Origin: Gracilimonas sp040882225
GTDB taxonomy: Bacteria > Bacteroidota > Rhodothermia > Balneolales > Balneolaceae
Length of the DNA stretch: 64,000 nt
Assembly: GCA_040882225.1 (NCBI GenBank)
Contig: JBBEBR010000012.1
Location: 20,384-84,383, forward strand
Direction: 5' to 3'
Each line of letters opens with the position of its first letter. The stretch's first letter is position 1. The translations under genes were made by a program, and so were the position numbers. Under the pieces are notes generated by a model that searched no databases, had not been told where the DNA came from, and was given only the letters and a program-made list of their open reading frames with translations. Of this stretch, positions 36,097-44,042 are shown in pieces.

Positions 36097-38592
36097 ATGA
36101 ATTACGGAAATTTTAACACCAGTAAACTTTCGATTTTACTGCTTGGGTTTGTTTTTGTTTTGGCGGGATGTAAAACCGCTGAACAAGCCTCAAAATCAAG
36201 CCGCTCTGGAGCAAGTGGGCCAGAGGCCAAAAAAGGCGAGCTAAAAAAATACAGTGAAGTTATTACCAAAGAAGCTGAAAGTGATGAGGGCTTATTCACT
36301 GTTCATAAAGTAGAAGACAAATTCTACTACGAAATACCAGACTCAGCTTTAGGGCGCGAGATGTTACTGGTAAGCCGTGTAGCAAAAACAGCCGATAATA
36401 TTGGATACGGTGGTGAAAAATTAAATACTCAAGTTGTTCGATGGGAGAAAAAAGACAAGAATATTCTTCTTCGCCATGTTTCTTTCGAAAACGTTGCAAC
36501 CGATACCTTACCTATTTACGAAGCGGTACGAAATTCCAATTTTGAGCCGGTTATCGCTTCCTTTAGTATAGAGGCTTTGAATGAAGATACAACTGGAACT
36601 GTAGTTGAGATTACCAGCTTATTCAGCACAGATATTCCTTCTTTGGGCCTGCAAAACGGCCGCCGCCAGGCATATCAGGTTAGAAGAGTAGATGCAAACC
36701 GTACTTTTATCGAGCACATCAACAGTTATCCTGAAAATATCGAAGCCCGTAACTTAATCACCTATGATGCTGGCAAACCCCCGTCAAATTCCGCTACCGG
36801 AACTATTTCTCTGGAAATAAACCATAGTATGATTCTGCTTCCGGCGGAACAAATGCGCTCTCGTAATTATGACGAAAGAGTTGGTTTTTTCAGTGTGCAA
36901 AAAACCGATTTTGGTTCTACTGAGCATCGTGCAAAACCTATTCAGCACATTACCCGCTGGAAATTAGTGCCTAAGGATAAAGAAGCTTATTTACGTGGTG
37001 AACTGGTAGAGCCTGAAAACCCTATTATCTACTATATAGACCCGGCAACTCCAAAAGAATGGCGGGAACCATTGAAACAAGGTGTAAATGACTGGCAAGT
37101 TGCTTTTGAAGCAGCTGGTTTTAAGAATGCCATTTATGCGAAAGATCCTCCTACAAAAGAAGAAGATCCTGAGTTCAGCCCCGAAGATGTACGGTATTCT
37201 GTGATTCGTTATTTCGCTTCTCCTATTCAAAACGCTTATGGGCCTCATGTTCATGATCCACGATCCGGACAGATTCTGGAAAGTGACATTGGTTGGTATC
37301 ACAATGTGATGAATTTGCTGCGCAACTGGTTCTTCATCCAAACTGCGGCTGCAAACCCTGAAGCACGTTCCGTACAGTTTGATGATGAAGTGATGGCTGA
37401 ACTTGTTCGCTTTGTTTCTGCTCATGAAGTTGGCCACACGCTTGGTTTCCCCCATAACTGGGGCTCAAGCCATGCTTACACGGTAGCTCAGCTTCGTGAT
37501 CCTGAATTTACCTCAACTCATGGTACTGCCCCATCCATTATGGATTATGCCCGCTTTAATTATGTGGCACAGCCTGGTGATGGTGTTACCAACTTCTATC
37601 CCGCAGTAGGTGAATACGACAAATGGAATGCGAAATGGGGTTATACCTGGTTTCCGGAGGATATGAGCACCGAAGAAATTGAAAGAACCTTAAACGAGTG
37701 GACAAAAGAAAGAGCAGATGATCCTGCTTATTTTTATGGCCGCCAAACAGGCAGTAAAATTGATCCACGGTCTCAAAACGAAGATTTAACTAACGATGCT
37801 TTAGAAGCCGGTGAGTTAGGCCTTGCCAATCTTCAGGTTATCACGCAAAATCTAATAGACTGGATTGGTGAAGATGGTAAAAGCTATACCGACCTGAATG
37901 AATTGTATTCTAATATTACCGGGCAATGGTATCGATATATGGGCCACGCTCTGAGCAATATTGGTGGTGTATACGAGAATCATAAAACCTTCGATCAGGA
38001 AGGTGTGGTTTATGAACCTGTCGACAAAGACACTCAAAAGCGTTCGGTTGCATTCTTGAATAAACATGCCTTCAGTACCCCAACATGGGCTTTCAATTCT
38101 GATATTCTTGATCGTGTGAATCAATCTACCGCCGTTGATAACTTCCGTAACTCACAGCAAAATGTGTTGAATCAGGTTGTTGATGCTCAGCGAATAGCGC
38201 GGCTTATTGAGTTTGAGCGACGTTCAAATGGCGACGTTTACACGGTTTTCGAAATGATGGATGATGTTCGAAATGGCATTTTCAGTGAAGTACGTTCCAA
38301 CAGCAACATAAACGTACACCGCCGAAATCTGCAACGCGCTTATATTGAGAGGCTGGAATCGTTAATGACGGATGAACTGCCTAATATCTCCGCAAACTTC
38401 CGCCGGTTTCTTGGCTGGACAAGTGTTGATGTAAGTCAATCTGATATTCGTCCGGTTGTAAGAAATCAGTTAAGCATTTTGAACCGCGATCTTGATCGTG
38501 CTTTAAGAAGTGGTGGATTTGATCGAAGCACCAGAACCCATCTCGAAGATGCAAAAATCCGAGTTGAAAATATTCTGGATCCCAATAATTAA
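36097..38592 (+). CDS. Zinc-dependent metzincin-type lipoprotein protease (DUF5117-like)
   Basis: A 831-residue lipoprotein; the signal ends FVLAGCKTAEQ, with the lipidated Cys near residue 25. The N-terminal half fits the DUF5117-type region common in large Bacteroidota proteins. The catalytic site is VSAHEVGHTLGFPHNWGSS, an extended HExxHxxGxxH zinc motif of the metzincin clan. SIMDYARFNYVAQPGDGVT then provides a Met-turn-like sequence. The end is helical and rich in Arg and Asn. It is flanked by its own terminator. It probably digests proteins at the cell surface, and its neighbour SusCD suggests peptide uptake (inference). Confidence 0.85.
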   Translation: MNYGNFNTSKLSILLLGFVFVLAGCKTAEQASKSSRSGASGPEAKKGELKKYSEVITKEAESDEGLFTVHKVEDKFYYEIPDSALGREMLLVSRVAKTADNIGYGGEKLNTQVVRWEKKDKNILLRHVSFENVATDTLPIYEAVRNSNFEPVIASFSIEALNEDTTGTVVEITSLFSTDIPSLGLQNGRRQAYQVRRVDANRTFIEHINSYPENIEARNLITYDAGKPPSNSATGTISLEINHSMILLPAEQMRSRNYDERVGFFSVQKTDFGSTEHRAKPIQHITRWKLVPKDKEAYLRGELVEPENPIIYYIDPATPKEWREPLKQGVNDWQVAFEAAGFKNAIYAKDPPTKEEDPEFSPEDVRYSVIRYFASPIQNAYGPHVHDPRSGQILESDIGWYHNVMNLLRNWFFIQTAAANPEARSVQFDDEVMAELVRFVSAHEVGHTLGFPHNWGSSHAYTVAQLRDPEFTSTHGTAPSIMDYARFNYVAQPGDGVTNFYPAVGEYDKWNAKWGYTWFPEDMSTEEIERTLNEWTKERADDPAYFYGRQTGSKIDPRSQNEDLTNDALEAGELGLANLQVITQNLIDWIGEDGKSYTDLNELYSNITGQWYRYMGHALSNIGGVYENHKTFDQEGVVYEPVDKDTQKRSVAFLNKHAFSTPTWAFNSDILDRVNQSTAVDNFRNSQQNVLNQVVDAQRIARLIEFERRSNGDVYTVFEMMDDVRNGIFSEVRSNSNINVHRRNLQRAYIERLESLMTDELPNISANFRRFLGWTSVDVSQSDIRPVVRNQLSILNRDLDRALRSGGFDRSTRTHLEDAKIRVENILDPNN

Positions 38593-38610
38593 TTCCCGTT
38601 TTTTGTTTTC

Positions 38611-38642
38611 AAAGCCCTCTGAATTTTCAGGGGGCTTTTTTT
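38611..38642 (+). terminator. Intrinsic terminator after the metzincin gene
   Basis: AAAGCCCTCTGAA (38611-38623) is complementary to TTCAGGGGGCTTT (38626-38638) apart from one G-T pair. The stem has a 2-base gap, so some inner pairs must open to form the loop. A T run follows. It lies 18 bases after the stop. Confidence 0.85.
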
Positions 38643-38759
38643 ATGTCTGAAAGAGTAGCCTCTTAATTTGTGGTCATAGCTGATTTCGACCTATTAAAAA
38701 ATCCATTATTTTGTCACCGGTGGCCTAACTATTCATCATTTTGTTTAACATATTTGGTT

Positions 38760-39626
38760 ATGGAATCATTAATCGATTTTTTTGAAGTTGTTCCCACCTC
38801 TTTTAGGGCAACAGTTCTAATTGGCGGTATTTTCCTCTTTTGGGTGATGGAAGGGGTGATTCCGCTTTTTCAATTCAACTACAAAAAATATCGCCATGCT
38901 GGAATCAACCTCTTCTTTACGCTCTGTACCGCAATTATAGGTTTTGGCCTTGCCGGAGTTTTGTACTGGGTCTCCATGTATGTGGCTGAAAATGAGATAG
39001 GATTGCTTTACCTGGCAGAAATGCCGCTATGGTTACAGATAATTATTGGAGTGATGCTGCTCGATTTAATCGGTGCCTATTTTGCTCACTGGACAGAGCA
39101 TAAAGTAAAGTGGATGTGGAAATTTCATCTCGTGCATCACTCCGATACAACTGTGGATGTCACCACTGGACTGCGTCATCATCCCGGTGAAACTGTGATT
39201 CGTATATCATTCACTATTTTTGGAGTAGCCGTTGTTGGAGCACCGATTGGAATTGTCTTTTTATATCAAAGTTTGTCTGTGTTGTTTGCCCATCTGACGC
39301 ACGCCAACATCAGAATGCCTGTTAAGGTAGATCGTGCGCTTTCATGGGTTTTTATTACACCGCTGATGCACAAAGTTCACCATCATTACACGCAGCCCTT
39401 AACAGATACCAACTACGGAAACATTTTCTCTATTTGGGACCGGCTATTCAGAACCTTTGCCCAAGTTGATAATACAGCTGAATTAAAATATGGAATTGAT
39501 ACCCATATGAATCCCAAGGAAAATGATAATCTTGGGAATTTGCTCAAGATTCCATTTCAGCAATACCGGCCGCCGGTAAACTCAAAATTCGGTGAAAAGG
39601 AGCTGAAGAAGAAGGATAATTCTTAG
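38760..39626 (+). CDS. Sterol desaturase / fatty acid hydroxylase superfamily membrane protein
   Basis: A 288-residue integral membrane di-iron protein. The diagnostic histidine clusters are HWTEHKVKWMWKFHLVHHSD, then RHHPGE, and late HKVHHHYTQPLTDTNYGN. This is the pattern of the sterol desaturase/fatty acid hydroxylase superfamily. I start at ATG 38760 because the upstream extension to 38670 has no hydrophobic or family-like sequence. Helices occupy about residues 14-30, 45-72 and 100-120. Substrate could be a fatty acid, carotenoid or hopanoid; it is not shown here. It converges with the symporter gene. Confidence 0.85.
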   Translation: MESLIDFFEVVPTSFRATVLIGGIFLFWVMEGVIPLFQFNYKKYRHAGINLFFTLCTAIIGFGLAGVLYWVSMYVAENEIGLLYLAEMPLWLQIIIGVMLLDLIGAYFAHWTEHKVKWMWKFHLVHHSDTTVDVTTGLRHHPGETVIRISFTIFGVAVVGAPIGIVFLYQSLSVLFAHLTHANIRMPVKVDRALSWVFITPLMHKVHHHYTQPLTDTNYGNIFSIWDRLFRTFAQVDNTAELKYGIDTHMNPKENDNLGNLLKIPFQQYRPPVNSKFGEKELKKKDNS

Positions 39627-39637
39627 AAAAAATCACC

Positions 39638-41383
39638 TCATTTAGTAAGTGTCTCCTGCTTACGTGGCCAAAGTAAACTCACTCCAATCCCCACCACAAT
39701 CACCACAAAAGTTCCCACGGGATTCAACCATAAAAACTCAATGGCTTTGGTATATCCATCGGGTGTAATTTCCCAGGGGAAAAAGAAGGAATAATCGGAA
39801 GTAGCGGCGTTGTAGAAGAGCCGGTCAAAAGAGAATACCGCCAGCATCCCAGAAATCAATCCGGTTAAGGCACCATTACCATTCGCTTTTTTAACCCACA
39901 ACAACAGAATAAATACACCCAAAATAGATCCATAAAAATAACTTCCGATTTGGTTTACCAGCTCAATAATAGATTTGGTTTCACCCATCAGTAAAGCTGA
40001 GAGGGTTGCGAGTGCTCCCCAGAAAATGGTTATTTCCCGTGATGATTTCACATAATGAGCCTCCTCGCTTTCTTTGCCTCGTAACCGACGATACCAATCT
40101 ACAATTGAGACGGTAGTGAGGGCATTCAACTCGCTGTCGATGCTACTTAAGGCGGCCGCGAAAATTCCGGCAACAATCAAACCAATAACTCCTACAGGAA
40201 CATGATTAAGCACGAAGTAGGGAAAAATATAATTAGTGTCATTTACATCAGCCTGCCTGATTTCAGCCTGAAGAGACAGCTCCGCATTTCGGGCTTCATT
40301 CAAAGAGGCATCAGTTTCAATAAATAAAGCCTGGGATTCTCTATCACGATTTTTAGCTGCTAAAAACGCGGACTCTCTGCGTTGTGAATGGGAGATTTCA
40401 TACTGTGATTTTATTGCCCGCTCTTCAATTCGCTGTTGCTCGGTTTGAGCCACATTATCTGCCGCGCGGAATGAAATTGGAGCAGGGTTGAAAATGAAGA
40501 ATACGTACAACATCACCCCAAGCAAAAGAATAAAGAACTGCATGGGCACTTTAGCGTAGGCCGTCATCAGCAATGATTTTCGGGCGTTTTTGACAGAGTC
40601 TGTAGTGAGGTAACGTTGTACCTGCGTTTGATCGGTTCCGAAATAAGAGACCATGAGGAAAAAAGCGGCAATTACTCCACTCCATATATTATATTTTTCA
40701 CTCAGATTGAAGCTCAAATCTAACGCAGTGAGCTTGTCGAGGCTGCCGGCAAGATATAAAGCATCGCCAAACTCTATTTCTTGAGGTAGGGAAAATATGA
40801 TCAGGAAAAAACAAAAAATAAGCCCGAAAAACATGATTAGCATCTGTTTTACATCGGTTTGAATAACACCTGCAATTCCTCCAACCATGGTGTAAAGTGT
40901 GGCGATAATCCCAATTACCAGAATGGTGATGCTGAGTGGTAATCCCAATAACAGTGCAAGTACATAAGAGGGAGCAGCAATTACAACGCCTAACGCCAAA
41001 CCCCGTGAAATCAAAAATAATCCGCTGGTAACTAAGCGGGTTTTCAGTCCAAAGCGTTCTTCAAGAACTTCATAGGCGGTAAAATTTTTCATTTTACTGA
41101 AAAACGGAACCAGCACCACACAGATAAAGATCATGGCAAAAGGAATGGCGAGATAAGTTTGCACAAACCGCATATCCTCCACATAAGCGATACCGGTGGT
41201 GCCAATAAAAGTGATGGCGGAAGCCTGTGTGGCCATTACTGAAAGTCCGGCAGCCCACCATGGCATTGAGCGGTTAGCGAGTAGATAACCTTCGATAGTG
41301 GAAGCATCCTTTCCCCGACGGGTTCCATCCCAAATAGTGTAGGCCAGAAATGCGATTAAAATTCCCCAGTCAATCCAGCCCAT
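39638..41383 (-). CDS. Sodium:solute symporter (SSS family)
   Basis: A 581-residue sodium-coupled transporter with about thirteen helices. The N-terminal GILIAFLAYTIWDGTRRGKD, then EGYLLANRSMPWWAAGLSVM (family signature near residue 32), and TLYTMVGGIAGVIQTDVKQM are SSS marks. About residues 305-380 form a charged, Gln/Glu/Arg-rich insertion (from FRAADNVAQTEQ to EIRQADVND) that looks like a coiled coil between helices. Substrate is unknown (sugar, amino acid or acid). A 39-residue membrane protein lies directly upstream with no bases between stop and ATG, so the two are a translational unit. Confidence 0.9.
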   Translation of the reverse strand: MGWIDWGILIAFLAYTIWDGTRRGKDASTIEGYLLANRSMPWWAAGLSVMATQASAITFIGTTGIAYVEDMRFVQTYLAIPFAMIFICVVLVPFFSKMKNFTAYEVLEERFGLKTRLVTSGLFLISRGLALGVVIAAPSYVLALLLGLPLSITILVIGIIATLYTMVGGIAGVIQTDVKQMLIMFFGLIFCFFLIIFSLPQEIEFGDALYLAGSLDKLTALDLSFNLSEKYNIWSGVIAAFFLMVSYFGTDQTQVQRYLTTDSVKNARKSLLMTAYAKVPMQFFILLLGVMLYVFFIFNPAPISFRAADNVAQTEQQRIEERAIKSQYEISHSQRRESAFLAAKNRDRESQALFIETDASLNEARNAELSLQAEIRQADVNDTNYIFPYFVLNHVPVGVIGLIVAGIFAAALSSIDSELNALTTVSIVDWYRRLRGKESEEAHYVKSSREITIFWGALATLSALLMGETKSIIELVNQIGSYFYGSILGVFILLLWVKKANGNGALTGLISGMLAVFSFDRLFYNAATSDYSFFFPWEITPDGYTKAIEFLWLNPVGTFVVIVVGIGVSLLWPRKQETLTK

Positions 41384-41503
41384 TTATGGTGTGTTGAAGG
41401 TTGAAGTGAACCACCAGAACATCAAAATAAATAAGACACCACAAATGGCAACAGCCGTATAGTTCTTGAACCAATTGGTTTCTTTAGCGGGTTTTTCTTC
41501 CAT
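41384..41503 (-). CDS. 39-residue membrane partner of the SSS symporter
   Basis: A short minus-strand gene (ATG at 41503, TAA at 41384-41386) whose stop touches the symporter ATG at 41383. The product has a charged head (EEKPAKETNWFKNYT), one hydrophobic segment (AVAICGVLFILMFWWF) and a short tail (TSTFNTP). Small one-helix proteins are known beside some SSS and neurotransmitter-type symporters as accessory subunits, such as the small subunit of the methionine/alanine importer. This is a strong candidate for the same role by position. No close sequence match is claimed. Confidence 0.7.
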   Translation of the reverse strand: MEEKPAKETNWFKNYTAVAICGVLFILMFWWFTSTFNTP

Positions 41504-41542
41504 GATCGATAATAGCCATTGTGGGGTATTTTTGAAAGGGCA

Positions 41543-42208
41543 TTAGATGATAAGTTCATCAATCACTTTAAAACTCTCTTTTCCGCAGTTCAGCAGTAAA
41601 TCGAGAATGCTTGCTCTGGGAAAGAATGGTTTATAAGCCTGTCGGTATTCCGGATGAATTTCCAAGGCATCGACCACGTTTCTGCTTTGCCTTTGATAAT
41701 TTTTGGATTGATGTTCGAGGTACAAAATGTCGGCACCGATATTCTCCGTAAAAATATCAGGGAAAGTATCATACTCCGGAATGTTACTCGCCAATTCAGG
41801 CTGAAGATCAAGCTCCAGATAAACCATCATCCTGCCAAAAAAGTATAGGTCAAAATCGAGAAGTTTTTCAAATTGTGATGCAGCTTCAAAATCGGCTCGA
41901 AGCTCATCCACATAAAAATCGAAATAAGTTGCTGTTCGGTAATTATGGTAGATGGCATTCCACATCGGCTCCAGCCAATCGCGCGAGTGATCAATTCTCA
42001 CATCTTTGATCGCAGATTCTTTATCCTCAGTCATTATGGGCAGGTTAATCCACTGCAGGCCATTTTCACCCCGAATTTCTGTACGATGAGTGCGCCCCTT
42101 TCGAGACCATTTCTCCACATCTTCCCATACAACACGATCGGCTTTTAACATAGCAGCGAGATCATATAAATTAGGAGCAAATTGGGGTTGTAGCAGAGCG
42201 AGGCGCAA
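41543..42208 (-). CDS. WbqC-like family protein
   Basis: A 221-residue protein of the WbqC family, found in polysaccharide and other carbohydrate clusters. The opening RLALLQPQFAPNLYDLAAML and the KGRTHRTEIRGENGLQW region fit the family, which usually starts with AIxQPxYxPW. I start at TTG 42208 because the LALLQPQF motif then begins immediately. The ATG at 42259 lies in an inverted repeat (42222-42266) and adds 17 residues not expected of the family. The biochemical role of WbqC proteins is not firmly known. It is followed by a gap and the small symporter partner. Confidence 0.72.
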   Translation of the reverse strand: MRLALLQPQFAPNLYDLAAMLKADRVVWEDVEKWSRKGRTHRTEIRGENGLQWINLPIMTEDKESAIKDVRIDHSRDWLEPMWNAIYHNYRTATYFDFYVDELRADFEAASQFEKLLDFDLYFFGRMMVYLELDLQPELASNIPEYDTFPDIFTENIGADILYLEHQSKNYQRQSRNVVDALEIHPEYRQAYKPFFPRASILDLLLNCGKESFKVIDELII

Positions 42209-42221
42209 TGGAAAATTTTGG

Positions 42222-42266
42222 ATTTTGAATGTTGAATTGAAACTTAGCCAATTCAACATTCAAAAT
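42222..42266. repeat. 18-bp inverted repeat at the wbqC start
   Basis: ATTTTGAATGTTGAATTG (42222-42239) and CAATTCAACATTCAAAAT (42249-42266) are perfect 18-bp inverted arms around 9 bases. Repeats of this A/T-rich kind are widespread in Bacteroidota intergenic DNA. It lies between the divergent wbqC-like gene and gltX. Confidence 0.85.
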
Positions 42267-42338
42267 TTAGCATTTAAAATTTCTTATCTTAGAGACAAGA
42301 AAAAATGAATGAAAACATCACTAAAACAGAGAAGCTAA

Positions 42339-43817
42339 ATGAGCGTTCGTGTACGATTTGCGCCATCACCAACAGGATTTTTACACATTGGCGGATTAAG
42401 AACTGCCTTTTATAATTACTTATTTGCCCGGCATAACAACGGAAAATTCATTCTTCGAATTGAAGACACCGATCAGGCTCGTTTTGTTGAGGACGCCGAA
42501 CAGGATATAATTAAATCTCTGGAATGGGCAGGAATGACCATTGATGAAGGTCCGGGAAAAGGCGGAGATTTTGGCCCGTATCGACAAAGCGAACGCAAAG
42601 ATTTATATCATAAATATGCCGAACAGTTGATAGAATCCGGTGCGGCATATTACGCTTTCGATACGGTGGAAGAAATTGATGAGATGCGTGAACGCCTGGA
42701 AAAATCCGGAAACCCTTCTCCAAAATATGATTCTATTACTCGTCAGTCTATGAAGAACAGCCTCACTCTATCGAAGGATGAAGTGGAGCGCAGGTTGGAA
42801 GCGGGCGACGAATATGTGGTGCGGCTGAAAGTACCCCGTCGCGAAACCGTTAAGTTTGAAGATGAAATTCGTGATATCGTTTCTTTTGATACCGCCGGAC
42901 TCGACGATCAGGTTTTGCTGAAATCGGATGGAATGCCGACATACCATTTGGCGAATGTGGTGGATGATCACACCATGGAAATCACACATGTAATTCGGGG
43001 TGAAGAGTGGCTGAGCAGTGCTCCCAAGCATATTTTGCTTTATCAGGCTTTTGGCTGGGAGCCTCCGGTGATGGCGCACTTGCCATTAATAATGTCGCCA
43101 AGTGGTGGAAAGCTCTCCAAACGAAAAGCGGAAAGTGAAGGAATTCCGGTGAATACCAAAGATTATATCTCCGGTAACTACGAGCCGGAAGCATTGATGA
43201 ATTTTCTCGCCTATTTGGGATGGAGTCCGGGCGATGATTCCGAAATCCATGACTTGAAAGAACTTTGTAATCTGTTTACGCTCGACCGTGTGAGCAAAGG
43301 CGGCGCTGTTTTCAATTACAAAAAACTGATGTGGTATAACGAGAATTATATCCGCAAAACACCGGCTGAAGATCTGGAGCCAAGAGTAAAAGACCTGGCT
43401 CTGAAGTTAGGATATAATATTAAGTCAGATGAATATCTTACAACGGTAGTTGAACTGCTGCACGAGCGGGTTTCAAAAGTGGATGAGTTTGTAAGTATGG
43501 GCGCTTTCTTTTTTGAGGCGCCAAAATCGTATGATGAAAATGCCCTCAAAAAGTGGAAAGATGACAGTCCCGGGTTGGTAAAAGCGTACAAAGCAAAAAT
43601 TGAAGATTTACCTGAAAATGAATTTGAAGCAGCTACGCTGAAATCAAAACTTGAAGAAGTGATTACGGAAAACGAAGTCGGTTTTGGAAAGCTGATGATG
43701 CCGTTGCGTATCGCCGTAACCGGACAAGGATTCGGCCCGGATCTTTTTCCCGCAATGGAGCTGATTGGCAAAAATGAAGTGTTGGAGAGAATTGATAAAG
43801 CACTAAACGAGCTTTAG
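42339..43817 (+). CDS. gltX: Glutamyl-tRNA synthetase GltX
   Basis: GltX charges tRNA-Glu with glutamate in the cytosol. The 492-residue class I synthetase begins VRVRFAPSPTGFLHIGGLRT, in which HIGG is the HIGH signature. The KMSKS loop appears as PSGGKLSKRKAESEG. ILRIEDTDQARFVEDAEQ and MPTYHLANVVDDHTMEITHV are also typical. The C-terminal domain (about 320-492) contacts the anticodon. It ends 26 bases before a strong terminator, so it seems to be monocistronic. An extra ATG in another frame lies 34 bases upstream and is not used. Confidence 0.97.
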   Translation: MSVRVRFAPSPTGFLHIGGLRTAFYNYLFARHNNGKFILRIEDTDQARFVEDAEQDIIKSLEWAGMTIDEGPGKGGDFGPYRQSERKDLYHKYAEQLIESGAAYYAFDTVEEIDEMRERLEKSGNPSPKYDSITRQSMKNSLTLSKDEVERRLEAGDEYVVRLKVPRRETVKFEDEIRDIVSFDTAGLDDQVLLKSDGMPTYHLANVVDDHTMEITHVIRGEEWLSSAPKHILLYQAFGWEPPVMAHLPLIMSPSGGKLSKRKAESEGIPVNTKDYISGNYEPEALMNFLAYLGWSPGDDSEIHDLKELCNLFTLDRVSKGGAVFNYKKLMWYNENYIRKTPAEDLEPRVKDLALKLGYNIKSDEYLTTVVELLHERVSKVDEFVSMGAFFFEAPKSYDENALKKWKDDSPGLVKAYKAKIEDLPENEFEAATLKSKLEEVITENEVGFGKLMMPLRIAVTGQGFGPDLFPAMELIGKNEVLERIDKALNEL

Positions 43818-43843
43818 GAAATCTGACAGAAAATCCTGAACAA

Positions 43844-43870
43844 AAAAAGGAGCCGATAAAGCTCCTTTTT
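43844..43870 (+). terminator. Intrinsic terminator after gltX
   Basis: Perfect 10-bp stem AAAAAGGAGC (43844-43853) and GCTCCTTTTT (43861-43870) with a 7-base loop. T residues complete the right arm. Confidence 0.9.
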
Positions 43871-43885
43871 GATTATTTAGTATTT

Positions 43886-44032
43886 ACCTGTTTCAAAAAA
43901 AAACCGTCATTGCAAGAACTCCCGTAAACTACTTTCCAGGCATTTCCAGGGAGATCGCTTCGTCAACAACACTTTGAAGTCTATGACAAGCCTCTCTCGC
44001 GAAGACGAGATAGTTTTTTAATCGAAACAGGT
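43886..44032. repeat. Palindromic interspersed repeat, second copy
   Basis: Bounded by ACCTGTTTC (43886-43894) and GAAACAGGT (44024-44032). The inside includes CGTCATTGCAAGAACTCCC and GGGAGATCGCTTCGTC, close to the GTCATTGCGAGGAGC and GGGAGATTGCTTCGTCG of the element at 16204-16355. It is a diverged member of that family. It lies just after the gltX terminator and before the convergent M14 gene. Confidence 0.75.
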
Positions 44033-44042
44033 TATTTGGAAA

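Noticed and set aside
36991..37455. Minus-strand frame antisense to the metzincin gene
   Set aside because: Shadow frame; composition unlike protein and no start signal.
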